This document shows positions 41,494-52,057 of a stretch of 64,000 nucleotides of DNA, piece after piece. The stretch is from Verrucomicrobiota bacterium JB022 (lineage in GTDB: Bacteria > Verrucomicrobiota > Verrucomicrobiia > Opitutales > Oceanipulchritudinaceae). The notes under the pieces are model-generated. The model had not been told where the DNA came from. It saw nothing but the letters and a program-made list of their open reading frames with translations, and made no database searches. The DNA lies in NCBI GenBank assembly GCA_030673845.1, contig JAUTCQ010000012.1, forward strand, positions 186,001 through 250,000, written 5' to 3'. A program made the translations under genes and the position numbers. How positions within the stretch are numbered: position 1 is the first letter of the stretch; every line of letters begins with the position of its first letter.

Positions 41494-43733
41494 TAGTCCA
41501 GGCCGATACGTAGACGCAAATCTAAGGTAGGCTGGTAGTAGGGGTCAAGCGCATAGGCTTGCTCCAGCAGCGCCTTCACGCGCTCTTCGGGGGCTCCGGA
41601 GCTCCACAGGTAGTCGGCCAGCGTCACGTAAGGCTGTGGCCGCTGCGGGGCGTGCTCGACGGCCGCCTCCAGCAGGGGCACGATCTCGCGGTCTGGCCGC
41701 TGCATCATCCACAGCGCAAGGCCTTGGTAGAGGTAGCCTTCCCAGGCGTCGGGGTAAAGCTCGTGTCCCTGCTTGAGCAACGGCAGCGCCGACTCGCCGT
41801 AGTAGGCGTCGCGGCCGGAAAGATCGGCCTGATTCTGGATGATGCGAGCCCGCCCTTGGCCGATCCAGGCGGCGCCGTGGCCGGGGTTGAGCTGGCGCGC
41901 GCGGTGGAAGCCCCAGAAGGGTTCGCCCGCCACGGCGGGATCGCGCAACACGAGGTCGGGGTTGCGCTCGGCGTATTGCAGGCTTTCCATCGCCAGGTAA
42001 TAACGATACTGAGCCTGCAGGCGGGGTGCCCCGTAGGCATACATCAGAGTAGCGCCGCCAAAGACCAGCACGACAAAGCCATACAGCACCGGACGCGGCA
42101 GGTGGCGCTCGTCATCGTCTTTGGCCGTAGCCCGGAGGCCCAACGCGAGGAACACAGCCGCCAGCCACAGGATCACGGGGATTTGAAACGGGAAATCGAT
42201 GACCGCATGCACACAGACGCCCAGCAGACCAACAAAGGTCGCCATGCCGATCAGCTTGCCGCTGGTCGTCCGCTGGACCGCACCCTCGTCCTTCAGGATC
42301 ATCAGCACGAGCACACCCAGGATCTGCACGATGGGCACGACCAGCAGATAAGCGGGATTGAGCCCTTGTAGCCACACGAACCCTGCCACCGGCAGCGCCA
42401 TGACGACAAAGGAGGTAAAGTAGACCATCGGCTTGTTGAAGCGGTCGGCCCAAGGCTGCTTGCGCTTGCGCTTCACCCGGCGACGACGACTGGATTTGCC
42501 CTCTTCGTCCTCCTTCTTCGCCTTCGAGCGCGCCGGCTTGGCCAGCCCGACCGACTCCAGCACGCGAAGGTCTTGCCCCGGTGCCATCTGCACGTAGGGC
42601 AGCTTGCGCCAGCGCAGGAAAAGCCAGACAAGCGTCGCGAGGCCGACACCAGCCCCCAGCACGAGGCCCACTACGCCCGTCTCGGCCCCCAGTTGGAGGT
42701 AATCGCTGTGCGCGTAATGGGGATCGCTAACGGGGCCTTCCGGGCGGAAAAGCTCCCACTCGCCCTCGAAGCCACCGAGGCCTTGCCCCGCGACAGGGTT
42801 GTCTCCCAGCATGTTGAGCGCGGCCTCCCACATCACCGGGCGGGTCGTCTCGCCCTGCTCGTCCACCGCCAGCATAATGCGGGCGCGGAACTGCAGGCTG
42901 AGCAGGTAGACGGTGGTGAGCAGGAAGATCCCGCCAAGGAGGAACCAGCAAAAGAGGTAGACGCGCTGCTTGAACTTGGGCATCAGCATCCAGGGCAGCA
43001 CGGCAGCGCACGTCAGCAGGCCGATCATGCCCCCGCGGCTGCCGGTCGAGACGATCGCGGCCAGCATCCCCACCGTCAGCGCGAGGCAAAAGAGCCGCAG
43101 CGGCCCGGGGAAGCGGCGCATCGAGGCGATCACGATCGTGGCAGGCCAGATCAGGACGAGGAAGGCCGCGAGGTTGTTGGGGATGCCGAAGAAGCCAGCC
43201 GCGCGCCCGGCATACTGCGCCGCCCGCTCACGTCCTTCGATCGGGAACCATTGGGGCGCAAAATAGTCCTGGTACAGCCCCACCCCGGCAGCCAACGCGC
43301 CGATGAGGACGCACAGCACGAAAAGCCAGAGCAGCTGCAGACGGGTCCGGAGCTGGTGAGCCACAATCCAGAAAAGCAGCCACGCCGCCAGCCAGTTGAC
43401 CCATGCCAGCCCACCCCACCAAGGGGCCGAACTAACAAAATGCACCTCGAAGGCACCCCAGAGGATCAGCGGCAGCGGCAACAGGGCCCAGGGGCGAAAC
43501 ACCGTCTTGCCCCGGTGCAGCACCAACCACACGGCATGCCCGCCCGCCAGGAGCCAGAGAATCTCCAGCGGCTCGACCAGCGTCGCCCCATAGGGGAGGT
43601 AGCCGCCCAGGCCGACCAGCGTCTGCACCAGCAGCCAGGCGATCCCGAAAACCATCAGCCAGTCGACGATCCGGTCGGGGTGATGACCGATATATTGAAA
43701 GAAATTCTTGAGGAGACGCTGGGGACTTAGCAT
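41493..43733 (-). CDS. O-antigen ligase/Wzy-like membrane protein with C-terminal TPRs
   Basis: From the ATG at 43733 the protein has 746 residues; a TTG at 43781 is less likely. Residues up to about 385 hold about ten membrane helices with a periplasmic loop containing HYAHSDYLQLGAETG and the ligase-type signature VMWEAALNMLGDNPVAGQGLGG. Then comes a basic linker (SKAKKEDEEGKSSRRRRVK), two to four more helices, and TPR-like repeats (YAERNPDLVLRDPA, GRARIIQNQ, AYALDPYYQPTLD). This is the Wzy_C/O-antigen-ligase superfamily with TPR, which joins or polymerises lipid-linked sugars, or glycosylates proteins (PglL-like). It starts the trio ligase-FecR-cyclase. Confidence 0.85.
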   Translation of the reverse strand: MLSPQRLLKNFFQYIGHHPDRIVDWLMVFGIAWLLVQTLVGLGGYLPYGATLVEPLEILWLLAGGHAVWLVLHRGKTVFRPWALLPLPLILWGAFEVHFVSSAPWWGGLAWVNWLAAWLLFWIVAHQLRTRLQLLWLFVLCVLIGALAAGVGLYQDYFAPQWFPIEGRERAAQYAGRAAGFFGIPNNLAAFLVLIWPATIVIASMRRFPGPLRLFCLALTVGMLAAIVSTGSRGGMIGLLTCAAVLPWMLMPKFKQRVYLFCWFLLGGIFLLTTVYLLSLQFRARIMLAVDEQGETTRPVMWEAALNMLGDNPVAGQGLGGFEGEWELFRPEGPVSDPHYAHSDYLQLGAETGVVGLVLGAGVGLATLVWLFLRWRKLPYVQMAPGQDLRVLESVGLAKPARSKAKKEDEEGKSSRRRRVKRKRKQPWADRFNKPMVYFTSFVVMALPVAGFVWLQGLNPAYLLVVPIVQILGVLVLMILKDEGAVQRTTSGKLIGMATFVGLLGVCVHAVIDFPFQIPVILWLAAVFLALGLRATAKDDDERHLPRPVLYGFVVLVFGGATLMYAYGAPRLQAQYRYYLAMESLQYAERNPDLVLRDPAVAGEPFWGFHRARQLNPGHGAAWIGQGRARIIQNQADLSGRDAYYGESALPLLKQGHELYPDAWEGYLYQGLALWMMQRPDREIVPLLEAAVEHAPQRPQPYVTLADYLWSSGAPEERVKALLEQAYALDPYYQPTLDLRLRIGLD

Positions 43734-43902
43734 GGGAGGAAGCGTCCGGTAGCTTTGACCTATACTCGGTACTGACAACAAAATTCTGGGCGTAAGGGCC
43801 TTTGCCGAAGCGGAAGGGGAGAAAGCGCTTGCGATAAATTTTGAACTCCCTCACCACTTATGGGGTCTTACCGTTTCGCAACTCACCGTAGCTGTTAGCT
43901 TT

Positions 43903-44901
<999 letters not shown>

Positions 44902-44921
44902 GCCTCCACTCATTGGCCAAC

Positions 44922-45854
44922 ATGCCACGTCCCAGCCCTCACGACATTCTCAGGCGCGTTCGGGCGGTGGAGATCCGCAGTCGCCGTCTGGTAGACGATG
45001 CCCTCGTCGGAGCCTACCACAGCTCCTTCAAAGGTTCCGGTATGGAGTTCGCCGAAGTGCGCGAATACCTGCCGGGCGACGATGTGCGCAATATCGACTG
45101 GAACGTCACCGCCAAGCAGGACCGCCCCTTCATCAAGGTCTACGAAGAAGAGCGCGAGCTGACTTTGCTGCTGGCGGTCGACCTCAGCGCGTCGCTCGAT
45201 TTCGGCTCCGGGCACCAGACCAAGCGCGAACTGGCCGCCGAACTGGCCGCGACGCTCGCCCTTTCCGCCGCCCGCAACAACGACAAGGTAGGCCTCGTGC
45301 TCTTTACGGACCGCATCGAGGTGTTCCTGCCGCCGCGCAAAGGCCGCCAGCACATGCTCCGCGTCGTGCGCGAGATCCTCTTTTACGAGCCCAAGGGCCA
45401 GAAGACAGACCTCGTGGGCGCACTCCGCCAGCTCAACAACCTGCACCGGCGCAAGGCCATCTGCTTCCTTTTCAGCGACTTCCTGACGCCGGAAACGACA
45501 AGCTGGACGCGCCCCAATGCCAGTGGTAGCAACGAGCAGGGCCTGCGTCGCGCCCTCAGCACCACCGCCCGGCGTCACGACCTCGTGGCGGTAGAGCTGC
45601 ACGACCCGCGCGAAGGCCAGCTGCCCAACGTGGGCATCATCACCCTCGAAGACGCCGAGACCGGCGAACAGGTGGAGGTGAACACCAACCGGCGCGACGT
45701 CCAGGCGCTCTACGCCCAGGTAAACCACCGCCGGCGCGACACCCTCGCCCGCATGATCCGCAAGGCCGGGGCCGATCACCTGCCGTTGACGACCGACCAG
45801 GCCTTCATCACCGCCTTGCGCGCCTTTTTTGCCCAACGCACCCACCGCCGCTAA
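44922..45854 (+). CDS. DUF58 protein (VWA-like, MoxR partner)
   Basis: From MPRPSPHDILRRVR at 44922 the protein has 310 residues. The signature of DUF58 is YHSSFKGSGMEFAEVREYLPGDDVRNIDWNVTA (split across two segments) and KVYEEERELTLLLAVDLSASLDFGSG; the last part is a MIDAS-like D-x-S-x-S loop (DLSAS). It lacks membrane helices, so it is a soluble cytosolic domain. DUF58 and MoxR genes are almost always paired. The stop codon TAA overlaps the ATG of the DUF4381-like gene (TAATG). Confidence 0.93.
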   Translation: MPRPSPHDILRRVRAVEIRSRRLVDDALVGAYHSSFKGSGMEFAEVREYLPGDDVRNIDWNVTAKQDRPFIKVYEEERELTLLLAVDLSASLDFGSGHQTKRELAAELAATLALSAARNNDKVGLVLFTDRIEVFLPPRKGRQHMLRVVREILFYEPKGQKTDLVGALRQLNNLHRRKAICFLFSDFLTPETTSWTRPNASGSNEQGLRRALSTTARRHDLVAVELHDPREGQLPNVGIITLEDAETGEQVEVNTNRRDVQALYAQVNHRRRDTLARMIRKAGADHLPLTTDQAFITALRAFFAQRTHRR

Positions 45855-46396
45855 TGCCCGTGCTGCTCGCCCAACTGCATGATATCCAGCCACCCGTCCG
45901 CTTCGCCAGCGTGCCGTGGCTGCTGCTTTCGTTGCTGATCGTGCTGCTGCTGGCCGTGCTGGCGCTCTCGCTTTTCTGGAGCCGCCGCCGCCGCACGCAA
46001 AAGACGACTGAGGAAATCCGGCTGGCCCCCATCCAGATGGCGCGCGAGGCCCTCAAGACGCTCGCGACCGAAAAGGACCTGACCGACCGTGCCTTCGCCT
46101 ACGAGCTGACAGGCATTGTGCGCCGCTACGCCGAAGCCGCGTTTCGCCTGCCCGTGACGGAGCGCACGACGGAAGAGATGCTGGACGCGCTGCAGGCCAA
46201 TCCTCCGTTTTCGCCCGAGCTGGCCCAGCGCCTGGGGCACCTGCTGCAGAGCACCGTGCTGGTGCGCTACGCCGCGCAGCCCTTCAGCGAGCAACAGCGT
46301 CAGGAATTGCTGCAAGAGGGTGCCAACTGGGTTGAACGCGCCGAGCAGGAGCGCCAGCCCGCCCCCGCCCCTGCCCAACCGTCTTCTGCCGCCTAG
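45854..46396 (+). CDS. DUF4381-like membrane protein of the Bat operon
   Basis: The 180-residue protein has one membrane helix (VPWLLLSLLIVLLLAVLALSLFW) followed by a cytoplasmic helical domain (about residues 55-150: AREALKTLATEKDLTDRAFAYELTGIVRRYAEAAF, split) and a Pro/Ala-rich tail. The position between DUF58 and BatA and the FAYELTGIVRRY pattern match DUF4381, a common Bat operon member. It probably anchors or assembles the complex at the membrane. It is directly contiguous with batA (stop TAG followed at once by ATG). Confidence 0.85.
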   Translation: MPVLLAQLHDIQPPVRFASVPWLLLSLLIVLLLAVLALSLFWSRRRRTQKTTEEIRLAPIQMAREALKTLATEKDLTDRAFAYELTGIVRRYAEAAFRLPVTERTTEEMLDALQANPPFSPELAQRLGHLLQSTVLVRYAAQPFSEQQRQELLQEGANWVERAEQERQPAPAPAQPSSAA

Positions 46397-47437
46397 ATGG
46401 ACGACCTTCCCATTTTCCGTTTTGCCGAGCCCGCCTGGCTCCTGCTCTTGCTGTTGATGCCCGTGCTCTGGTGGCTGCGTGGCCGGGCCGGGCAACGTGC
46501 CGCCGTCCGCTTTTCCTCCGTGGCCATCGCGGGGCAGATTTCCAGCCTGGTCAAGAGCCGGGCCGGGGGCTGGACGCGGGCCATCCGCCCGCTGGCGCTC
46601 GCCTGCGGCATCATTGCGCTGGCGCGCCCGCAGTTTGGCACCGAGCAACAGACGATGACCTCCAGCGGGGTCGACATCATGCTCACGGCCGACCTCTCCG
46701 ACTCGATGTGGGCGCACGACTTCATCGTCGACCGCAAGGTGGTCGACCGCCTGACTGCCGTGAAGCGCGTGATGGCCGACTTTGTGCGCGAGCGCGAGCA
46801 CGACCGCCTGGGCTTGATCGCTTTCGCCAGCGATCCTTACCTGATCAGCCCATTGACCCTCAACCATCGCTGGCTGCAGCAGTGGATCGAAGATCTGCAG
46901 ATCGGCATGATCGACGGCACACGCACGGGGATCGGCGATGCCTTGGGGCGTGCCGTCAACCGCCTGCGCAACCTCGACGCCGAGAGCAAGATCGTGATCT
47001 TGCTGACCGACGGCGAGAGCAACACGGGCAAGCTGGAGCCGAGCCTTGCCGCCGAAGCCGCGCGCGCCTCGGGCGTCAAGGTCTACACGATCGGCGTCGG
47101 CCAGTCGGGCGAAGTCCAGTATCCGCGCTTCGACCGCAACGGCAATCCTGTGCGCAACTCCTCCGGCGAGCTGCTGATGCGCTGGGTGACGACTTCGGTC
47201 AACTTCGAGTCGTTGCAGGAGATTGCAGACGTCACCGGGGGCAAGTTCTACCGCGCGACCAACTCCGAGCAACTGAAGGAGATCTACGACGAGATCGACC
47301 AACTGGAGAAGCGCGAGGTGAACATCAACCTCTGGATCGACTACGCGGAGGCCTACATCTGGCCGCTGGCACTCGCCTTTGCCCTCCTGGTCTTGGAGGC
47401 GGTGCTCGCCCTCACCCTTTACCGCAGACTGCCGTAA
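46397..47437 (+). CDS. batA: BatA: membrane VWA-domain protein
   Basis: The 346-residue protein has two N-terminal membrane helices (WLLLLLLMPVLWWLRG and AIRPLALACGIIALARPQF), a VWA domain and a C-terminal helix (YIWPLALAFALLVLEAVLAL). MIDAS residues lie in TADLSDSMWAH (D-x-S-x-S), the Thr in DGTRTGIGDALG and the Asp in LLTDGESNTG. The domain faces the periplasm. BatA and BatB are partners of MoxR in oxygen- or stress-tolerance complexes first described in Bacteroides and Leptospira. The function in this organism is inferred from that family. Confidence 0.93.
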   Translation: MDDLPIFRFAEPAWLLLLLLMPVLWWLRGRAGQRAAVRFSSVAIAGQISSLVKSRAGGWTRAIRPLALACGIIALARPQFGTEQQTMTSSGVDIMLTADLSDSMWAHDFIVDRKVVDRLTAVKRVMADFVREREHDRLGLIAFASDPYLISPLTLNHRWLQQWIEDLQIGMIDGTRTGIGDALGRAVNRLRNLDAESKIVILLTDGESNTGKLEPSLAAEAARASGVKVYTIGVGQSGEVQYPRFDRNGNPVRNSSGELLMRWVTTSVNFESLQEIADVTGGKFYRATNSEQLKEIYDEIDQLEKREVNINLWIDYAEAYIWPLALAFALLVLEAVLALTLYRRLP

Positions 47438-47444
47438 GCCTGCC

Positions 47445-50294
47445 ATGTATCTGAGCTTTGCCCAACCGATTTTTCTGTGGCTGCTGCCCCTCGCCTTGCT
47501 GGTGATGGGGCTGCTGGCCTTCAGCGCGTGGCGCCGTTCGCGCCGCCGGCTGGAGATTTTTGCCGAGGCCGACCACCGCGACTGGCTGCTGGCCAACGTG
47601 AGCCAATCTCGCCGGCACTGGAAGACGGGCCTGCTCTGCGCCGGCATCCTGCTCGTCATGATCGCCCTCGCCCGCCCGCAGTTTGGCGAAACGACGGTCG
47701 AAAAGCAGGGGCGCGGGGTCGAGCTGCTGGTGGCGCTCGACGTCTCGGCCTCCATGCGCTCCGAAGATGTGACGCCCAACCGGCTGGAGCGCGCGCGGCT
47801 GGCCATCCTCGACCTGTTGAGTCAAGCGCCGGGCAGCAAGATCGGCCTCATCATTTACACCCGCGAAGCCTTTCTGCAGGTGCCGTTGACTCTCGACCAT
47901 AACGCCTTTCTAGAAGTATTGAACGAGGTCGATACCTACACGCTGCCCCAGGGCGGCACCGACATGGCCTCGGCCCTGCGCGAGGCACAACTGGCATTTG
48001 GCCAGAACGACGCGCACCACCTGCTGTTCGTCTTTTCCGACGGCGAGGACCTAGAGGGCGAAGCCATTGCGACCGCCCGCGAAGCCGCGGAGCGCCTGCG
48101 CGTCTACACCGTGGGCGTGGGCACGGCAGAGGGCGGCCTGATCCCCGACCCTCGCAGCGGCCCAGGCAATTTCCTGCGCGACCCGGTGACCAACGAGATC
48201 GTGCGCACGCGCCTCGATGCGGGCACGCTACAGCAAGTCGCCCAACTGACCGGCGGCGACTACGCGCAACTCGGCACCTCCAGCGCCGGTTTCAGCCGGC
48301 TGGTGGATCAGGCAATCGAGAGTATCCCGGAGGCCGACCTCGGCGTATCGCACCAGACGGTGCGAATCGACCGCTTCCAGTGGCCCTTGTTGCTGGGGCT
48401 GGCCTTGCTCGCGCTGGAATTTGTGATGGGCACGCGCCGTCGCCGGGCAGTGGGCCGAGCCACGGCCCTCCCCTTCGCGCTGGGTGCGCTCTTCCTCGGC
48501 TTGGCTCAACCGGCCCCGCTCGACGCCGCCAACCTGCGGCAGGAGGCCCAGGCCGCTTACGACGCAGGTGATTACGACGCCGCCATCGAGGCTTACCGCC
48601 TCGCGCTGGAGGAAGAGCCCGACAACGCCCGCCTGCTCTACAACCTGGGCACGGCGCTCTACCGTGATCGCCAGTATCAGGAGGCAGAGCAGGCCTTTAC
48701 CCAATCGCTGCAAACCGACGAGATCGAGCTGCAGTCCAAGGCTTTCTACAACCTCGGCAACACCTACTACGAGGCGGGCGCACAGGCCTTGACCGAATCT
48801 GCCGTCAATGCGGTCGAGTCGTGGAAGAAGGCGCAGCAGAATTTCCGGGCCGCGATCGACCTCAAAGGCGGCACCTACCCCGAGGCCGAAGACAACCTGA
48901 CCTACGTTCAGGAGCGCATCCGCGAAATGATGCGCACGGTGACCCTCGCCGCCAAACCGGCCGAAGGCGGCACGGTGACGGGTGAAGGCGAATTCGTGCG
49001 CGATACGCAGGTCGAGATCGCCGCGCAGGCCAATGACGGCTGGCACTTTGCCTTCTGGGCCGGTGAGCCGGTCGGCGGCAAGCAGGAGCCGAAGCAGACT
49101 TTCAAGGTCGAGAAGGATTACAGCATCACGGGCCGCTTCATCAAGGTGTGGGACCTCACGGTGCAAGTCGAACCGGCCGAGGCAGGCACGGCCCAGAAAT
49201 CGGGCACCTACGACGCCAACAAACCGGTCGAAATCTCCACCGAAGGCAACGACTACTGGGCCTTCAAGGGCTGGGAACTCGACGGCCAGGCGGAGATTGT
49301 CGACGCAGCGCAGCCGAAGACGCAGATCTCGCTGCAGGGCGACGTGACCGCTACCGCCACCTACGTGCCGGGCTGGAAGCTCGACGTGGCAGGCGAGCCC
49401 GCGCTGGGCGTCAATGCAGGCAATCCCGGGTTTTACGAAAAGGATACCGACGTGCAGATCCAGGCGCAGGCGCGCCCGGGCTTTGAGTGGCAGGGCTGGA
49501 CGGGCGACGGCGTGGCCGATGCCACCCAGCCGCAAACGACCGTCCACCTCGACCGCGACCGCGCCGTAACCGCGCATGTCAACCGCATCTGGAACCTCGT
49601 GGTGCTGCCCGATTCGGACGAGCACGGTACGACCACCGGCGGCGGCAACTACTCGCGTGGCGAAGAGGTGGCGATCAAGGCCGAAGCCAGGGAGGGCTAC
49701 ACCTTCCAGCGCTGGGAAGGCCCCGGCGTGGCCGACCCCGAAGCCGCCGAGACGACCGTGACGAAGGAATACGGCGACCAGGACGTGATCGCGGTCTTTG
49801 AGTCCGACAATCCGCAGGATCAAAACGACCAGAACAATCAAGACCAGCAGAAGAACAGTCAGGACAACCAGGACCAAAACCAGAACGACCAGAATCAGGA
49901 TCAGGACCAACAAAATCAGGATCAGCAGCAGCCCCAGGACCAACCGCAGCAACCGCAAGACGGGGACGACCAGCAGGAGCCGCAAGACCAGCAGCCCCCG
50001 GAAAACGAAGATCAGCAGCCAGAGCAACCCGAGCAGTCCGAACCGCAATCCCCGGAAGAGCAGCCCGGGCAAGAGCAGGAGCAGCCTCAACCTCCGCCCG
50101 GCGAGCAGCCGCAAGGAGGCGAACAGGGTACCGAAGAGCAACCCGCCACCGAGATTCCCGCCGAGCTGCAGGAGATGAGCGCCGAAGAGGCCGCCGCTCT
50201 CCTGCGCCAGCTCGAAGAAGGTGGCCGCATCCTGCCTGCCTCCCGCCGAGCCCGCCACGAGGAACGCCCACCCTCCCAAGGACGCAATTGGTAA
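47445..50294 (+). CDS. batB: BatB/BatC fusion: VWA domain, TPRs, four beta-repeats and Gln/Asn/Asp-rich tail
   Basis: The 949-residue protein is built from several blocks. Residues 1-80 hold two membrane helices; 93-275 hold a VWA domain with MIDAS DVSAS (99-103), GGTDMASALR (170-179) and FSDGEDLEG; a helix lies near 313-328. TPRs follow at about 363-485 (AAYDAGDYDAAIEAYRLALE, NLGTALYRDRQYQEAEQAF), the usual BatC module. Four bacterial beta-repeats (InlB B-like) lie at about 498-566, 568-641, 642-712 and 714-786. The tail (about 790-905) is almost only Gln, Asp, Asn, Pro and Glu, and the end is charged. Separate BatB and BatC genes are the rule; the repeat block and tail are unusual and may bind the wall or partner proteins. 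Confidence 0.9.
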   Translation: MYLSFAQPIFLWLLPLALLVMGLLAFSAWRRSRRRLEIFAEADHRDWLLANVSQSRRHWKTGLLCAGILLVMIALARPQFGETTVEKQGRGVELLVALDVSASMRSEDVTPNRLERARLAILDLLSQAPGSKIGLIIYTREAFLQVPLTLDHNAFLEVLNEVDTYTLPQGGTDMASALREAQLAFGQNDAHHLLFVFSDGEDLEGEAIATAREAAERLRVYTVGVGTAEGGLIPDPRSGPGNFLRDPVTNEIVRTRLDAGTLQQVAQLTGGDYAQLGTSSAGFSRLVDQAIESIPEADLGVSHQTVRIDRFQWPLLLGLALLALEFVMGTRRRRAVGRATALPFALGALFLGLAQPAPLDAANLRQEAQAAYDAGDYDAAIEAYRLALEEEPDNARLLYNLGTALYRDRQYQEAEQAFTQSLQTDEIELQSKAFYNLGNTYYEAGAQALTESAVNAVESWKKAQQNFRAAIDLKGGTYPEAEDNLTYVQERIREMMRTVTLAAKPAEGGTVTGEGEFVRDTQVEIAAQANDGWHFAFWAGEPVGGKQEPKQTFKVEKDYSITGRFIKVWDLTVQVEPAEAGTAQKSGTYDANKPVEISTEGNDYWAFKGWELDGQAEIVDAAQPKTQISLQGDVTATATYVPGWKLDVAGEPALGVNAGNPGFYEKDTDVQIQAQARPGFEWQGWTGDGVADATQPQTTVHLDRDRAVTAHVNRIWNLVVLPDSDEHGTTTGGGNYSRGEEVAIKAEAREGYTFQRWEGPGVADPEAAETTVTKEYGDQDVIAVFESDNPQDQNDQNNQDQQKNSQDNQDQNQNDQNQDQDQQNQDQQQPQDQPQQPQDGDDQQEPQDQQPPENEDQQPEQPEQSEPQSPEEQPGQEQEQPQPPPGEQPQGGEQGTEEQPATEIPAELQEMSAEEAAALLRQLEEGGRILPASRRARHEERPPSQGRNW

Positions 50295-50302
50295 CTTCAC
50301 CC

Positions 50303-52048
50303 ATGACAACGCGCGCAACGCCAACGCCTCTCTTTTGCCTCATGCTGGGGCTCTTCGGCCTGCTCGGCCTGCATTCGCCCGCGTGGGCCCAGCAGGACAT
50401 GCAAGTCCGGGCCGCCGTCACCCCTTCCAACGTAATGCTGGGGGAGATCGGGCAATATCAGATCCTGCTCAGCAACATCCCCGCCGAGCCGGAAAACGTC
50501 GAGCCGCCCACGGTAGACGGCTTCGAATTCGGCCCGATGCAGCAGCAACGCTATCAGTCGACCAACGTGGTCAACCGCTTTGGCCAGATGCAGACCCAGA
50601 GCCAGTTGCAGCTCTCGCTGGTCTGGAATTTCCGTGCCAGCAAGCCCGGCACCTACACGATCCCGGGGCAGGTCATTACCATCCGGGGCGTCGACTACAA
50701 ACTGGAAGACAAAACGGTGACGGTGGGGCAACCGAGTCGTGATTTTCTCGATACCGTCAGCCTGCGCCTCGGCCTGCCGGAAGGCCCGGTATACGTGGGC
50801 CAACTGCTGCCCATCCGCGTGATCCTGCGCATCCGCCGCGATGCCGATGTGGCTGCCCAACGCGGTGCCGTCCTCCAACGGCTGGGCGACGACATGCAGG
50901 AGGTCTTTGCCGGGGCCCAGCCTCAGCAGAATGACGTGACGGAAGCAGGGGTGCGCTATGCCGAATTTTCGTGGGCGTATATCCTCTCCCCCACCCGGGC
51001 CGGCCCGCACGAGCTTAACTTTTCCTTCCCCATCGACTACGGCGACCCTCGCCTTGGCCGCTACCGCTCGATCACGCTCTTTACCGATCACGAGCCGATC
51101 CGCGTCTCGGCCCTGCCCGAGCAAGGACGGCCCGCAAGCTTCACCGGCGGCGTCGGCCAGTTCAGCGTCGATCACGAGTGGTCGCGCGAGGAAGTGACCA
51201 CCGGGGAGCCGGTCGAGCTGACCTTGACGGTCAATGGCCGCGGCAACATCAGCCGGATGGAAGCGCCGCAGCTCAAGGTGCCCGAAAACTGGCGCGCCTA
51301 TCCGCCCCGTGTCGACCAGACCGAGGGTGATACGCCGCTGCGGGGTACCAAGACGATCAGCTACGTGTTGATCCCGGAGAGCTCCAGCGTTACCGAGACG
51401 CCGGAAGTGCGCCTGGCGTGGTTCGACCCGGCCAAGAGCGCCTATCAGGAAGAAGTCGTCGCCCCTCAGCCGCTGAAGGTGACGGGGGAAGCGGCGGCAC
51501 CCGCACCGCGCTCATCCGGCGGCTCGACCCTGCGCAGCCCGAGCGGCCCCGGGATCGGTGCTCTCGCCACCGCGCCGGGCAGCTTTTACCCGGATAACAA
51601 ACCGCTGTTTTACCGCCCGATGTTCTGGGCGGGCAACGTCGGTTTTGCGCTCGTGCTGGGCCTGCTCGGCTACGTGCGCTGGAAGCGCCTGCGCTACGAG
51701 ACCGAGCCGGAGCTGCGCGCCCGTGCCACCCATACCCGGGCGATCGAGCAAAGCCTGAGCACTGCCCGTCAGGCTGCCGCCAAACAGGAGTCCGTCGCGT
51801 TTTACCAAGCCTCGTTCAAGGCCTTGCAGATCGCTTGCGCCGGGCCGGGGGTGCCCGCCGAGTCCGTGACGCTGGAGCAGATCGACCAGCGGCTGGCCAA
51901 GGCCGGGATGCCGGAAGACGACCGCCGCTCACTGGTTTCGCTGCTCAACCGGGGCGATGCACTGCGCTACGGCGGGCGCGCCCAGCAGACCGATTTTTCC
52001 GCCGACCTCAAGCGGGTCGAACACGCCGTGCGCCAACTCCAAGCCTGA
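50303..52048 (+). CDS. batD: BatD: oxygen-tolerance-type protein
   Basis: From MTTRATPTPLFCLM at 50303 the protein has 581 residues. It has a signal peptide (LMLGLFGLLGLHSPAWA), a large periplasmic beta region of repeated immunoglobulin-like folds (VRAAVTPSNVMLGEIGQYQILLSN; FSVDHEWSREEVTTGEPVELTLTVNGRGN, split) and one C-terminal membrane helix (AGNVGFALVLGLLGYVRW) before a cytoplasmic helical tail. The architecture and position are those of BatD. The gap to the fusion gene is eight bases. It is thought to stabilise the Bat complex; direct activity is unknown. Confidence 0.9.
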   Translation: MTTRATPTPLFCLMLGLFGLLGLHSPAWAQQDMQVRAAVTPSNVMLGEIGQYQILLSNIPAEPENVEPPTVDGFEFGPMQQQRYQSTNVVNRFGQMQTQSQLQLSLVWNFRASKPGTYTIPGQVITIRGVDYKLEDKTVTVGQPSRDFLDTVSLRLGLPEGPVYVGQLLPIRVILRIRRDADVAAQRGAVLQRLGDDMQEVFAGAQPQQNDVTEAGVRYAEFSWAYILSPTRAGPHELNFSFPIDYGDPRLGRYRSITLFTDHEPIRVSALPEQGRPASFTGGVGQFSVDHEWSREEVTTGEPVELTLTVNGRGNISRMEAPQLKVPENWRAYPPRVDQTEGDTPLRGTKTISYVLIPESSSVTETPEVRLAWFDPAKSAYQEEVVAPQPLKVTGEAAAPAPRSSGGSTLRSPSGPGIGALATAPGSFYPDNKPLFYRPMFWAGNVGFALVLGLLGYVRWKRLRYETEPELRARATHTRAIEQSLSTARQAAAKQESVAFYQASFKALQIACAGPGVPAESVTLEQIDQRLAKAGMPEDDRRSLVSLLNRGDALRYGGRAQQTDFSADLKRVEHAVRQLQA

Positions 52049-52057
52049 GACGCTTCC

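Noticed and set aside
48228-50324. Minus-strand open frame of 698 codons
   Set aside because: It is antisense to the BatB/C fusion, and its Leu/Val-rich appearance comes from the Gln/Asp codons of the tail on the other strand.
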